NCBI GenBank assembly: GCA_013152205.1
Contig: JAADGV010000089.1
Span: forward strand, 1 to 32,974
Length of the DNA stretch: 32,974 nt
Source: Planctomycetota bacterium
Lineage (GTDB): Bacteria > Planctomycetota > Planctomycetia > Pirellulales > Lacipirellulaceae
Reading direction: 5' to 3'
Position numbers and translations under genes: made by a program. Within the stretch, counting starts at the first letter, position 1. The number at the start of each line of letters is the position of its first letter. Under the pieces are notes generated by a model that ran no database searches, was not told the origin of the DNA, and saw only the letters and a program-made list of their open reading frames with translations. Of this stretch, positions 15,860-25,344 are shown one piece after another.

Positions 15860-16251
15860 TCGAGACGCTCCAGATCTGAAAAGGGGAAGTCTACGCGATT
15901 ACGGGAAAAGTAGACGGGTACAAGCGTAACCGCATGGTAGCGGCCTCGCCCTGGATGGGCAACATTCTTGTCCCAAAAGTTAGGTGTTCGATAGCAACCA
16001 CCGTCGTACGGACGAGACAGGAAGCGAACTCCAGCAAGAATAGTCGGAGCATTGCATCCAGCCGCAGAAGTAGGCTGCGGAGAAACGCAGGTCAATCGTC
16101 TTTCCTACAAAACACGCTGGCTTTGGTTGTTCGAAGCCTTTATAGTCAGATGATTGAAGGGCGTCTGTATGCGAGTGATTGCTGAGGTTGAGTAAAGTTC
16201 AGGATGCACACATCAATAAACCTATGAAGAGCGGCAACTATTTTTTCGATT
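15860..16251. other. 392-base intergenic region without a gene
   Basis: A head-to-head gap between the aldolase and the GspF-like gene. The left half (about 15890-16090) is open on the minus strand in a Tyr/Arg/Pro-rich frame lacking any family I know, and its composition suggests a repeat. TATAGT at 16141-16146 resembles a -10 box for the GspF-like gene, but no -35 box is found at the right distance. Confidence 0.45.
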
Positions 16252-17298
16252 ATGTTTTTCTCGTCACGAATTCGTTTGAAAGCCCTTGCTCAGCTTTGCC
16301 ATCGATTGGCAACTGCGACCAAGGCGGGTATCGAGGACCGAAAAATCTGGAGCAGCGAAGCCGAGCGGGGCTCGCGTTCGCAACGCCAAATGATTTTGTT
16401 GATCAGCGACCAGTTGGCCGCCCGAAAGTCGCTCTCAGAAGCCTTGCCGTCCACGGGCAAATTTTTCCCGCCTCTTTTTCGTCGGATGGTCGAAGTTGGT
16501 GAGAAGAGCGGGCGGCTCGACGATACCTATAAACGGCTGGCCAGCCATTACGATCGGACATTGAAAGGACAACGAGATTTTATGAGCCAGCTTAGTTGGC
16601 CGTTGATCCAGCTAGGGATTTCTCTGTTGGTGGTTGGCCTACTAATCTGGATCATGGGAATGCTGCCCATCAATCGTGGGGCTGGGGGGACGCAGATCGA
16701 CATCCTTGGAGTGGGCCTAATTGGCACCTCCGGGTTGATTGTCTATGTGAACATTCTCGTCGCCATCAGCATCGCCGGGTTCTTCGCCGTCGAAGCAGCT
16801 CGCCGCGGAGTTGGCTGGTCGCGATCGCTGCAACGAATGGCGATGCGCATCCCTGTGCTGGGCGGAGCGTTGAAGACGCTTGCCCTGTCGCGTTTCACTT
16901 GGGCATTGCAGTTGGTACTCGATACGCCGATGGATTTGCGTCGTGCCATGCCCTTGGCGCTCGATGCTTCTGGCAACGACTACTATGCCCAACATGGCCC
17001 TGCGGTAGCAAACCGTATCGAAAATGGGCAGACGATCCATGCCTCGCTGGCCGAGACCGGGGTGTTTCCCGTTGACCTGCTTGATAGCGTCGCCGTCGGC
17101 GAACAGAGTGGGCAACTCGTCGAAACCATGGAGCGGCTCTCGGCGGAGTACCAGCAACGTGCGACATCGGCGATCTCGTTGCTTGCTCAGTTGGCGGGCT
17201 ACGCGATATGGCTGCTTGTTAGCGCATTCATTATCGGGCTGATTTTTCAGATATTCTCATTCTACACCGGCCAACTGAATGCTGCCGGCAAGATTTGA
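16252..17298 (+). CDS. Type II secretion/type IV pilus assembly inner-membrane protein (GspF/PilC-like)
   Basis: This 348-residue polytopic membrane protein has the duplicated T2SF domain. The first copy is about 10-115 (LCHRLATATKAGIED, ALPSTGKFFPPLFRRMVEVG, EKSGRLDDTYKRLASHY), and the second about 205-310 (RFTWALQLVLDTPMDLRRAM, ENGQTIHASLAETGVFPVDL, VAVGEQSGQLVETMERLSAEY). Hydrophobic segments lie near 117-140, 155-180 and 312-338. GspF/PilC proteins form the platform coupling the cytoplasmic ATPase to pseudopilus assembly. No ATPase, pseudopilin or prepilin peptidase gene is adjacent, so this is an orphan platform gene. The ATG at 16252 lacks a good ribosome-binding site. Confidence 0.9.
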   Translation: MFFSSRIRLKALAQLCHRLATATKAGIEDRKIWSSEAERGSRSQRQMILLISDQLAARKSLSEALPSTGKFFPPLFRRMVEVGEKSGRLDDTYKRLASHYDRTLKGQRDFMSQLSWPLIQLGISLLVVGLLIWIMGMLPINRGAGGTQIDILGVGLIGTSGLIVYVNILVAISIAGFFAVEAARRGVGWSRSLQRMAMRIPVLGGALKTLALSRFTWALQLVLDTPMDLRRAMPLALDASGNDYYAQHGPAVANRIENGQTIHASLAETGVFPVDLLDSVAVGEQSGQLVETMERLSAEYQQRATSAISLLAQLAGYAIWLLVSAFIIGLIFQIFSFYTGQLNAAGKI

Positions 17299-17339
17299 AA
17301 CGCGTAGCGGCCATTCGTCGCTAGAGTTGGCATGTGCCG

Positions 17340-18149
17340 TTATCGCAACGACTGTAGATGCTCGGCGAGCGCTAGCTCTGGAACGGCGAGACGTTTGCTA
17401 ATTCTTGTGCTGAGCGTGCCCGCATCGTCGCCTTGCCTGAGGTCGTTCAGATAGTCGGTCAAGATGGCGGCCTTATCGCCAGATTCCAGGAGGAAGTGAA
17501 CCCATGCCCAAGCTTCTGCATAGTCTTCCTGAGTCATGGTTTCTGCGGCAGGCAGTTGTTCTAGCCGAGAGATATCTGGTTTCCAGCCTTCTAAATCTGC
17601 CTTCGCAGCCAGGTAGTCGAGGTGAGGTTGGTTGACGCCATGCTGTCCACGGGCGACCTCGAAATACTCGGCCAAACCCTCGTCTAACCAAAACGGAAGA
17701 TTCGGAATGGCTGAGTGAAGGTAACCGTGCGAGACCTCGTGACGTAGATCGACCGCCACATGGTCGCCCCAATGGGCGTAGACCGACAGGCTGATATCGG
17801 TTTCGACAAAGATGGCTCGACGATTGGCAAAGTTTGGAAAGCGTTGATTGACGTAGTCGTGGTAAGCCTTGTCGTCTGAAAAAAGATAAACGTGGATCGG
17901 CTCGTTCGTTGGCGTCAGTTTGAGTTTCTCGCTTAGCACTCCGCGCTGCGAGATAAGTTCCTCGATCAATCGATGCTCGCTAGGCAACAGAAAATCGCTG
18001 TGGATGATTAGCGGATCACGCTCGACTTGATGCACAAACGAGGCAGGCTTGGCAGGGGCGTAAGTCGTATGAATGGACTGACAGCCACCGAGCGCAAGGC
18101 ACATGCTCAAACGAATTAAATGGAAATGCAGCTGCATAAGCCCAACCAT
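17340..18149 (-). CDS. Lipoprotein zinc metallopeptidase (DUF1570-like gluzincin)
   Basis: The 269-residue protein starts with a lipoprotein signal: LSMCLALGGC with C23 as the lipidated Cys, so it is probably anchored in a membrane facing the periplasm. The zinc motif HEVSH (137-141) supplies H137 and H141 with E138 as general base. WLDEGLAEYFE (154-164) supplies the third ligand, most likely E157. This is the gluzincin pattern seen in the DUF1570-like peptidases common in planctomycetes. IHVYLFSDDKAYHDYVNQRF (85-104) is the characteristic strand and helix before the active site. An alternative ATG at 18137 would shorten it by four residues; neither start has a clear ribosome-binding site. 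The peptide substrate is unknown. It is convergent with the GspF-like gene, 41 bases apart. Confidence 0.85.
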   Translation of the reverse strand: MVGLMQLHFHLIRLSMCLALGGCQSIHTTYAPAKPASFVHQVERDPLIIHSDFLLPSEHRLIEELISQRGVLSEKLKLTPTNEPIHVYLFSDDKAYHDYVNQRFPNFANRRAIFVETDISLSVYAHWGDHVAVDLRHEVSHGYLHSAIPNLPFWLDEGLAEYFEVARGQHGVNQPHLDYLAAKADLEGWKPDISRLEQLPAAETMTQEDYAEAWAWVHFLLESGDKAAILTDYLNDLRQGDDAGTLSTRISKRLAVPELALAEHLQSLR

Positions 18150-18413
18150 CGGGGTTCATCGAAGCATCAGAGTGCATCGAAGCGAAGCATTCTAGCGAAC
18201 GGGTTGCCAAGGACGAAGGGCAGTTGGTAGGAGAGCAGGGAGCCTGAGCAAGTTCTGCTAGGAGGCCATCTATTCGCTTACGGTTAAAGGCTTGGGGTTT
18301 AACTCCTTATATCCAATGGGATTGGATCTTGAAATAGATAGCTCCACCTGTAGAATCACGCCATACGGAAGAGAAGTTGCGCCTACATCAATTGCCCTAC
18401 TTGGCCTGCAAAT

Positions 18414-18418
18414 AGGAG
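18414..18418 (+). promoter_or_regulatory. Ribosome-binding site deciding the start at 18424
   Basis: AGGAG lies five bases before ATG 18424. The protein from that ATG begins with a signal-peptide-like segment, whereas the 44-codon upstream extension from 18292 does not look like a real N-terminus. Confidence 0.7.
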
Positions 18419-18423
18419 ACGAG

Positions 18424-20511
18424 ATGAGTTACTTCCCTTTTCTTGTTCGACACGTACCCTGTGCATCTTTTTTCCAAAAATTTTTCTTAGCTTTGCTGCT
18501 ACCATTTGGTATGTGTTGTCATTCTCGTGGTGCAGAGATATGGCTTGACGTTACAGGGCGACATTCTATCGAAGCTGATTTTGTGGCATTGAAAGATGAT
18601 GCGGTCGTACTGCGCCAAAGCAATGGGACCCAGATTGAGGTGCCTATTTCAAAGCTTGCCGAGGATTCTCGTAGGCGAGCAGAGTTGCTAGGTGGTAAGG
18701 AGAAGCTACCAAATGTGGAGCTAAATTTGCCAGATGCCGAGGAACTTGAGGCGGAGGCGAAGAAAATTCGGTCAGCAGTTCAGGCACTTGCTTTATACGA
18801 GATTTACTTAGCACAGGAGCGGTTGGCCCCACAACAGCGTCTTAAAGCTGAAAAGCGTGTTAGTAAATGGAGAGAGCGTGCTGAAAAAAAACTATGGCGA
18901 TGGGGAGGTCGTTGGCTGCCGATCAAAGAGATTCAGAAGGATCTTGATTCTGAAGAGCAGTTGCTTCGTGAAGCGCACCGTATGATAGAAATCGGAAATG
19001 ACAAGCTAGCTCGTGAGCGATTTGAGAAAGCGAGCAACCAGAATCCTGAAGGCATACGTGGGGATTTTTATCTAGGGCTATTGCATGCACTTGTGGGAAG
19101 AAATGCAAGCCTAGCTGAGAAGAGATTTTCAAGATGCGTTCAAAAGTTGGAACGGAATCCGGATGAGTTGAATGGGCTACGCCGAGCGAATCTGATTGCT
19201 GCACTGAATAATCGAGCAATATGCAGAGTAAGATTAGGGCGTCACAGCCAAGCTATGAGGGGATTTAATAAGGCATTGGAACTTGCGCCGATGACACCTG
19301 AATTAGTTCAGAATTTAGGTTACTACGGCCGAATAGCTAGCTTATTTTCGGGGTGGAAGGTATCGAGCAGTGTCGCTCGCCGTATAGCTGAACAGTATGC
19401 AAGAGTATCAGTTGCTAATCAATCTGCCGCGTTTCAAGAGAATGTTGGTTGGCTGTTTATTCCATACGTTGATGCACCATTACTTCCCGCTCTCGAAAAA
19501 GTCCAATTAGTAGATGACGATGAGCTACCTGAGGAAAGACTCAAGGATGGCAATACTGGGGTTGAACGAGATCTGCGAGTAGTTGCTTGGGCGACCGGCG
19601 TTGCAGTCGACGAGCAACATTTAGTCACTGCTCTGGCGTCAGTACAAGGCGCTTACGGTCTTTGGACAACAAAGTCTGGAAAACTTCGACGCGATATGCC
19701 GGGGCGAGTGGTTGCAATTTCTCCGGAGTATGATTTGGCTCTACTTCGGTATCATGGTTTACAAGCCCAACCTCTAACTATAGCTCGGCAGGGGGCAAAT
19801 CGTGCAACCAAGTACTGGACAGCAAGCTATGCTGAGCCTGGGATATTAGGAAGTGGCATCCAAGTGGTTGAAGGTACCGTGCTCAATATAAAAACTAGCG
19901 GGGCAGAATATATTAGCAGGCTTGTATGTGATACATCGTTAAACCTGGGTAGTGAGGGTACGCCACTACTGGATAAGCAGGGTAGCATTCTAGGAATCGA
20001 TATTGGCAATACCCATCTTGCTAAATCATTGGGCGGGCGTCGCTTAGCAATCAGCGCGACAGAAGTACGTTCATTGCTTACTTCAACAGGAAAAGAATTT
20101 GCTGCAATGGACAGAGTACCCACCAAAAACATAGAAGATATTGAGGAATTTGCAAGAGCCTGTGCTGATTCTAGCGTATTCCAAATTGCGGTAGTAGGAC
20201 GAGTACCAAGGCTCAGTTGGACCGAACGTATAGGTGAAATTCGCGGACTCACAACGAAGGAGGGCTGGAATGCATTTGAAGATGCATGGTGCATGCGTTG
20301 TAACGGCCAAGGAACGATTTTGTGTACTCAAAAAGGCTGTAAGAAAGGGCAGGTAAGCCACAAAGAACAGTACATAGCGGGGTATTTGCCTGCAACAGAG
20401 CAGCCGATACCCAAGACTCGGGTTGTCTTTGAAAAATGCAGGAAATGCAGTGGTAAAGGAGTGATTAAATGTACGCATTGTCGTGGCAGGAAACGCGAAC
20501 CTTCGATCTGA
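18424..20511 (+). CDS. Exported SHD1/TPR/pseudo-trypsin/DnaJ-type zinc-finger protein
   Basis: This is a 695-residue multidomain protein. Residues 1-37 look like a signal peptide (FFLALLLPFGMCCHSRGA). 38-80 is an SLA1-homology (SHD1) domain: EIWLDVTGRHSIEADFVALK, then VVLRQSNGTQIEVPISKL. About 175-300 contains TPR-like helices (REAHRMIEIGNDKLARERFE; AICRVRLGRHSQAMRGFNKA). About 385-555 has the trypsin/HtrA fold pattern, but the catalytic residues are lost. VTALASV replaces VT.xHVV (His to Ala, A405), and LGSEGTPLLD replaces GNSGGPL (Ser to Glu, E511). Only D437 (PEYDLALLRY) is kept. The C-terminus has DnaJ-like zinc-finger motifs: CMRCNGQG (623-630), C634/C639, CRKCSGKG (672-679) and CTHCRGR (683-689). 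It is probably a periplasmic binding or adaptor protein. Sampled lines give 43-48% GC against about 60% in neighbours. Confidence 0.82.
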   Translation: MSYFPFLVRHVPCASFFQKFFLALLLPFGMCCHSRGAEIWLDVTGRHSIEADFVALKDDAVVLRQSNGTQIEVPISKLAEDSRRRAELLGGKEKLPNVELNLPDAEELEAEAKKIRSAVQALALYEIYLAQERLAPQQRLKAEKRVSKWRERAEKKLWRWGGRWLPIKEIQKDLDSEEQLLREAHRMIEIGNDKLARERFEKASNQNPEGIRGDFYLGLLHALVGRNASLAEKRFSRCVQKLERNPDELNGLRRANLIAALNNRAICRVRLGRHSQAMRGFNKALELAPMTPELVQNLGYYGRIASLFSGWKVSSSVARRIAEQYARVSVANQSAAFQENVGWLFIPYVDAPLLPALEKVQLVDDDELPEERLKDGNTGVERDLRVVAWATGVAVDEQHLVTALASVQGAYGLWTTKSGKLRRDMPGRVVAISPEYDLALLRYHGLQAQPLTIARQGANRATKYWTASYAEPGILGSGIQVVEGTVLNIKTSGAEYISRLVCDTSLNLGSEGTPLLDKQGSILGIDIGNTHLAKSLGGRRLAISATEVRSLLTSTGKEFAAMDRVPTKNIEDIEEFARACADSSVFQIAVVGRVPRLSWTERIGEIRGLTTKEGWNAFEDAWCMRCNGQGTILCTQKGCKKGQVSHKEQYIAGYLPATEQPIPKTRVVFEKCRKCSGKGVIKCTHCRGRKREPSI

Positions 20512-20542
20512 TAACAGTTGACATTGGGTCTAAAGCACTTGA

Positions 20543-21679
20543 TTAAGACATATGTGCAATCAGGGCATCGAGTTCGTCTTTTAGTTTTGGTAGGATTTCG
20601 TCGTAGGAGTATTGGCCGAGGGATTCGCTGGTGCGTTTTAGGTTGACGTAGCTGGGGCCGCACCAGAGGCCTAGGTCGGCGTCGTCGGTTTCGCCTGGGC
20701 CGTTCACTCGGCAACCCATGATGGCGATGGTGATCGATTGTTGGGCTGCGTAACGTGTCATCTCTTTGACTTGCTCGGCAAGCTCGATGAAGGCTTCGTT
20801 CTCGACCCGTGAACAGCTCGGACAACTAATGATGTTTAGCGAGTCGAGTCCGTAATCGACGACCGAGCGGACTCGTCCGTGGGCGATGTCGTCGAGAATC
20901 TGCCGACCGGCTTCGATCTCTTCGGGCTTGCGAGCGTTCGACACGGTGAGCGAGACGCGAATCGTGTCGCCGATGCCACGGCTGACGAGCTGTTCGAAGG
21001 CGATGCGTGTTTTGATAATACCGTCCGGGGGCATGCCTGCTTCGGTCACGCCGAGGTGGAGCGGTACGTCGGGCCGTTGCTCGGCAAAGCGGCGGTTGAC
21101 TTCGATTACCTTTTGCGGATTGGAATCTTTCAGCGAGACGCAGTATCGTGTGAAATCAAAATCGTCGAGTGCCCGACAGTGGTCGAGGGCGCTATCGAGC
21201 ATCGGGCTGATGGAATCGTTGGCTGCATATTGGGCCTTTTTTTCTGGGTCGACGCTGCCGCAGTTGACGCCGATACGCATCGCACAGTCGTTGTCGGCTG
21301 CCACGGTCGCCAGATATCGAACTTTCTCTAGCCACGGTTTGTCGCGTTCGTGGTGGTAAAGGTGTCCCGGGTTGTAGCGGATTTTGTTGACATGGGGGGC
21401 CACGACTTCCGCGAGTCGATAATTTTCTTGGAGATCGACAGCAAGGTTGGCTTCGGTTTGCTGGCGAATCTCAGCCAGCGCTTCAGCATCTTTGGTGTTG
21501 TCGACGGCGATGCGAACAACATCGGCACCGGCAGCGTGCAACGCGTTGATTTGCTCGACGGTTGCATCGATATCTTGTGTATGGGTTGCCGTCATGCTTT
21601 GGACGGCGATGGGCTGTGTGTTGCCGATGGTCACCGAGCCGATGCGAACAGCGCGGGTTGGGTTTCTTGGAGTGTTCAA
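20543..21679 (-). CDS. ispG: 4-hydroxy-3-methylbut-2-enyl diphosphate synthase
   Basis: The 378-residue bacterial-length IspG reduces methylerythritol cyclodiphosphate to HMBPP with a [4Fe-4S] cluster, in the MEP route to isoprenoids, including the undecaprenyl carrier that murG needs. The N-terminal TIM barrel starts [20 protein letters not shown]. The cluster ligands are C286 and C289 (SCPSCSR) and C323 ([10 protein letters not shown]), with E330 as the fourth ligand. The family N-terminus requires the TTG at 21679. AAAGGAG (21697-21691) lies 11 bases upstream, and no ATG fits before residue 29. It is the last gene of the rimO-pgsA-CPBP-ispG run, with 65 bases after the CPBP stop. It converges with the SHD1 gene, leaving 31 bases. 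Confidence 0.96.
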   Translation of the reverse strand: MNTPRNPTRAVRIGSVTIGNTQPIAVQSMTATHTQDIDATVEQINALHAAGADVVRIAVDNTKDAEALAEIRQQTEANLAVDLQENYRLAEVVAPHVNKIRYNPGHLYHHERDKPWLEKVRYLATVAADNDCAMRIGVNCGSVDPEKKAQYAANDSISPMLDSALDHCRALDDFDFTRYCVSLKDSNPQKVIEVNRRFAEQRPDVPLHLGVTEAGMPPDGIIKTRIAFEQLVSRGIGDTIRVSLTVSNARKPEEIEAGRQILDDIAHGRVRSVVDYGLDSLNIISCPSCSRVENEAFIELAEQVKEMTRYAAQQSITIAIMGCRVNGPGETDDADLGLWCGPSYVNLKRTSESLGQYSYDEILPKLKDELDALIAHMS

Positions 21680-21744
21680 GATGCGAAACTCTCCTTTGTG
21701 GTCAGTCGCATTTTTGTAACCGTGCTTGTGGGGAATGAGTTAGT

Positions 21745-22752
21745 TTAACCGATTTGCATCCAAAGGACGATCATGGTGTAGGCGTTGAACAATGCGTGGG
21801 CGGTGATGCAGGGGGCGAGTCGGTGAGTGCGTTGGTAGAGGTAGCCGAGGACGATGCCGAACAGAAACAGTGGGATTGGGGCGACCCCATGTCCGAAATG
21901 GGCCAGTCCAAATGCCAGGCCGCTGATTAGCACGGGCGACCAGCCGTGAGGTAGGCCGGGGAGCATTCCTGGGCCTTGCACTGCGGGAGCATCTGCTGCT
22001 TCTGCCGTGAAGCCCGGGAGGGGAAAAGAATCTTCGGGATCGCTGCTTGTGGCTAATTGGGTGGCTGCTTCGTCTTGCCGTTCGACCGGTAGAGCAGGCT
22101 GCCTTTCGGTTTCTTGAATTCCGAGTAGTTCGTCTTCTCGGCGTTCGAGCCAACCTTGGAGTAGCAATCGAAACGTGAATTCCTCGAATAGGGGTGCTGC
22201 TATCACCGCCACGACTGCGCTTACTAGTAACATCGATGTCGATTGATGTTCGATAAGCTGCTTGATGAGCGGGTGCTCTTGTTCAGGCTGCAAAACTACC
22301 GTTAGAACAAACTGAACAGCGTAGATTGGCAAAAGCGACGCGATACAGGCAAAAACACCAATGCCGATGTCGCGGCCAAGCTGTTGCGAGCTGCTGGGGA
22401 GGCCCAGGTCGCGTAAGGTGGCCCCGCAAACAACGGCAAGCCATGGCATTGCTGCGAACACAAAGCCAACTAGCACTACTGCCTCCGCTAAACGATCGAA
22501 AATGAAGTCTGCCGGGACGACTTCAACTTCTGCGGTGGCATTAGCGGTAAATGCTTGGATGAACGGATTGAGGACGCAGTAGAGTGGTACGATTATCGCG
22601 ACGATGCCCCATGGGACGCGTTGTCTTGGCTCGTAGGGCAGTAACAGCTTGCCGCCGACCTGCCGGAAGCTGGCGACGACGATGGCAACCAAACTCAAGG
22701 CGAGTGCGGCAGCGATCGTAGCTGTCGCAGACGCAGTCATGGGTTCGTCCAT
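21745..22752 (-). CDS. CPBP family intramembrane glutamic/metallo endopeptidase
   Basis: The 335-residue membrane protein belongs to the Abi/CPBP family (relatives of the Rce1 prenyl-protease and bacteriocin self-immunity proteins), which cleaves substrates within the membrane. Motif 1 is EE-x3-R at E190, E191 and R195 (PLFEEFTFRLLLQGWLERRE). Motif 2 is FGLAHFGHG with H285. Motif 3 is HALFNAY with H319 and N323. Hydrophobic segments lie near 10-28, 48-68, 90-110, 130-155, 172-190, 273-305 and 312-333. Between motifs 1 and 2 there is a ~60-residue Pro/Glu/Asp-rich insert (about 210-270), which is longer than usual. ATG 22752 follows the pgsA stop by 21 bases, so it is probably in one operon with rimO and pgsA. 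Confidence 0.9.
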   Translation of the reverse strand: MDEPMTASATATIAAALALSLVAIVVASFRQVGGKLLLPYEPRQRVPWGIVAIIVPLYCVLNPFIQAFTANATAEVEVVPADFIFDRLAEAVVLVGFVFAAMPWLAVVCGATLRDLGLPSSSQQLGRDIGIGVFACIASLLPIYAVQFVLTVVLQPEQEHPLIKQLIEHQSTSMLLVSAVVAVIAAPLFEEFTFRLLLQGWLERREDELLGIQETERQPALPVERQDEAATQLATSSDPEDSFPLPGFTAEAADAPAVQGPGMLPGLPHGWSPVLISGLAFGLAHFGHGVAPIPLFLFGIVLGYLYQRTHRLAPCITAHALFNAYTMIVLWMQIG

Positions 22753-22773
22753 TGGCAGCTCAATTTGAGTGGG

Positions 22774-23397
22774 TTATTCGGCGGTGACGAAAATCTTGAT
22801 GGCAGCGAGTACGTAGGTGATGCCGGAATAGATGGTCAGCAGTACTGCGGCCCATGCGACGACCACCAATCCCGAAGACATCCACGCTGGAGGAACGGTT
22901 TGCCAGGCGCCGACGGCTTGGTCGACGTACGTCAGTTGGACGATGCTCCAACTGGCGGCGAGGCATTGCAGCGCCATTTTCCATTTGCCGATCCATTTTG
23001 CAGAGAAATCGCCTCCCTGTTGTTCGACGAAAGTGCGGAGGGCCGTTACGAGGAGTTCGCGCCCGACGATGACGACCGCCATCCAGGCGGCGATTCCTGA
23101 GGGGGCGATGCCACCCGTGAGTTGCGGCACTGCGGAGAGGAGAATGAAGGTGCCGCAGATGAACAGCTTGTCGGCGAAGGGATCAAGCACTCGCCCGAGT
23201 TGGGTGACTTGGCCATACTTGCGAGCCCAATAGCCATCGAGCCAGTCGGTGCCGGCTGTGATGACAAAGAGGATCAAGCTGGTTTGATACCAGCCCAACT
23301 CTAGGAATACGAACAGTATGACCGACAGGACGATACGCGCCAGCGTAAGCTGGTTGGGCACGTTAAGCATTCGCTTGGTATTGGTAGATTCAGACAT
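22774..23397 (-). CDS. pgsA: CDP-diacylglycerol--glycerol-3-phosphate 3-phosphatidyltransferase
   Basis: The 207-residue integral membrane enzyme makes phosphatidylglycerophosphate from CDP-diacylglycerol and glycerol-3-phosphate, the committed step to phosphatidylglycerol and cardiolipin. The CDP-alcohol phosphotransferase signature D-x2-D-G-x2-A-R-x8-G-x3-D-x3-D is intact in [19 protein letters not shown] followed by [20 protein letters not shown] near the N-terminus and [12 protein letters not shown] are also typical of PgsA. I chose ATG 23397. It overlaps the rimO stop by eight bases (ATGTCTGA), suggesting translational coupling. The longer frame from 23439 would overlap rimO by 50 bases. 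It follows rimO and precedes the CPBP protease on the same strand. Confidence 0.94.
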   Translation of the reverse strand: MSESTNTKRMLNVPNQLTLARIVLSVILFVFLELGWYQTSLILFVITAGTDWLDGYWARKYGQVTQLGRVLDPFADKLFICGTFILLSAVPQLTGGIAPSGIAAWMAVVIVGRELLVTALRTFVEQQGGDFSAKWIGKWKMALQCLAASWSIVQLTYVDQAVGAWQTVPPAWMSSGLVVVAWAAVLLTIYSGITYVLAAIKIFVTAE

Positions 23398-24805
23398 TGC
23401 GGATGAGGGTTGCTTCGGTGGGCCGGCGAGGTTCGCCACAGGCGGCGCCGATGAGGTCGTAATCTTGGCGAGCCACGATTTCGCATGGCACTAGCGAGCC
23501 GAGAGAAAGCCCCTGCCCGGTGACATAAACCACACCATCGACATCGGGTGCATCCGCATACGATCGGCCTATCCAGGCGTCGGGTTGGCCCTCGATGGCT
23601 GAATCAATTATGACATCCATCTGGCGACCAATTTGCTTGTCGTTCCAATTGAACACCAGGGACTGCTGTTCAGCCATTAGCCGATCTCGACGGCTATTCA
23701 TCACGTCTTCGGGGATGTGGTCGGACAGCTTGGCGGCTGGGGTATCCGGCTCAAGGGAATAAGTAAAAACGCCTAGTCGCTCGAATTTTTGCTCACGGAC
23801 AAAGTCGACCAGTTCGTCGAATTGCTCGTCGGTTTCGCCCGGAAAACCGGTGATAAAGGTAGTACGCATGACCAAGTCGGGGATGCCTGACCGTAGTTGT
23901 TCTAACAGCGACTCTGTTTCTGCACGATTTACCCGGCGTTGCATTCGCTTGAGCATCTGGTCGTTGGCGTGTTGCAGCGGGATGTCGAGGTAGGGGATAA
24001 TCCGTTGGCTTTTGCCGATGACGTCGATCAAGGGGCGGTCGATGTACATCGGGTAAAAATACATCAAGCGAATCCAGTCGAGGCCATCCACTTTGTCGAG
24101 TTCTCGGAGCAGCTCAGCAAGGCGAGGTTCGCCGTATAGATCCAGACCGTAGTAGGTGGTGTCTTGGGCGACGATGACCAACTCGCGAACCCCGTCGGCT
24201 ACAAGTTCACGGGCTTCGGCCACTACTTCTTCGATTGGTTTGGTGGCGTGTTTGCCTCGCATCTTTGGGATTGCACAAAACGTGCAAAGCCGATCGCAGC
24301 CTTCCGAGATTTTCAGAAAGGCAAAGTGCTTGGGTGTGATCCGCAGTCGCGAGGTGTCGGGCAACGGGTGCGTCGGGGCGGGTTGGAAGACGGTCCGTTG
24401 TTCTTCTAAACCGCCAATGATTCGGTCGGCGACTTTGGTGACTTCCTCGCGGCCGAAAACTCCAACGAGTTGGTCAATTTCGGGGCGATCTTCTAGCAGT
24501 TGCTCGCGTTGGCGCTCGGCCAAGCAGCCTGAGACGATCACTCCTCGCAGATCGCCTCGACGCTTGAGTTCCAGCATTTCGTCGATGACGGCGAACGATT
24601 CCTGCCGGGCTTGTTCGATGAATCCACAGGTGTTGACGATGGCAAAGTCGGCCCCGGCGGGCTGATCGACTAGTTGGTAGCCATCTAGCTGCAACATGCC
24701 GAGCATTCGCTCGCTGTCGACGAGGTTTTTAGGGCAGCCGAGGCTGACAAAGGCATAGCTGCCCTTGGAATCGGCACGGCTGGTTTTGGTCGAGTAATTG
24801 GACAC
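23390..24805 (-). CDS. rimO: Ribosomal protein uS12 methylthiotransferase
   Basis: This 471-residue radical-SAM methylthiotransferase adds a methylthio group to an aspartate of ribosomal protein S12. Three N-terminal Cys ligands for the auxiliary cluster are C24 ([12 protein letters not shown]), C60 (NTCGFIE) and C94 (SGCLAER). The radical-SAM cluster motif is C170-x3-C174-x2-C177 ([12 protein letters not shown]), followed by [12 protein letters not shown]. The C-terminal TRAM-like domain occupies about 400-465 ([10 protein letters not shown] to [13 protein letters not shown]). [12 protein letters not shown] and the [11 protein letters not shown] motif favour RimO over MiaB. The start is GTG 24805; upstream pairing to 16S rRNA is poor, but the conserved N-terminus needs it. 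It heads the rimO-pgsA-CPBP-ispG run. Confidence 0.95.
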   Translation of the reverse strand: MSNYSTKTSRADSKGSYAFVSLGCPKNLVDSERMLGMLQLDGYQLVDQPAGADFAIVNTCGFIEQARQESFAVIDEMLELKRRGDLRGVIVSGCLAERQREQLLEDRPEIDQLVGVFGREEVTKVADRIIGGLEEQRTVFQPAPTHPLPDTSRLRITPKHFAFLKISEGCDRLCTFCAIPKMRGKHATKPIEEVVAEARELVADGVRELVIVAQDTTYYGLDLYGEPRLAELLRELDKVDGLDWIRLMYFYPMYIDRPLIDVIGKSQRIIPYLDIPLQHANDQMLKRMQRRVNRAETESLLEQLRSGIPDLVMRTTFITGFPGETDEQFDELVDFVREQKFERLGVFTYSLEPDTPAAKLSDHIPEDVMNSRRDRLMAEQQSLVFNWNDKQIGRQMDVIIDSAIEGQPDAWIGRSYADAPDVDGVVYVTGQGLSLGSLVPCEIVARQDYDLIGAACGEPRRPTEATLIRNV

Positions 24806-25344
24806 AGGCGAAGTAAATAGGAGAGAAAATGGGATTGGTTGTCATGTATTTTGGTGGCGCAAGGGGCCATCATAGCCGAATGTGGCCGGGTGTGTGAGGG
24901 ATGTGGGGATGTTTGGTTTTGGCTAAGCCGCGAGCGGCTGGGGGGACGGAGTAAAGCGGAAAGCCGAAAGCGGTTGTTTTGACTTTGCGATTGGTTGGTT
25001 TGTTGACTGTTTGTTGACTTTATTGGACAAAATTGTGTGGGTTGGTGCTTCTATACCAGCGTATGGTGAGTTAGTTTTGGCACGAAATGCGGGGGGGCCC
25101 CATTGGGGTGGACAGAATTGAGTGCGGAATGCTGAATTCGGAGTGCGGAAGGGGATAGTTTTGTCCATTTGGGCGCGGTAAATGACGAAAAAGTTGATCG
25201 CTCACGGCTAAAAGCTAATCGCTATTGTCCCAGAAGTGGTGGCACAATTTCAACTGTAAAATTTGGCTGGGGAGGGGAGTTTTTCGCAGAGACGCGGAGA
25301 CGGCAGAGTTTTTTTGACGGGATTTACTGGATGGGCGGGATTGG
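24806..25344. other. 539-base intergenic region with repeat remnants
   Basis: No gene is supported. It has a G-run/C-run (25091-25101), a tandem-like pair 'gagtgcggaa' at 25120-25129 and 25141-25150, and a diverged arm of the TTTGACAGGATTTACAGGAT family at 25312-25341. That arm is preceded by CGCAGAGACGCGGAG (25285-25299) and abuts the flippase stop codon at 25345. Confidence 0.5.

Noticed and set aside
15778..16095. 105-codon minus-strand frame upstream of the aldolase
   Set aside because: It overlaps the 5' end of the aldolase in another frame and shows no domain. Its composition is Arg/Tyr/Pro-rich as in intergenic repeats.
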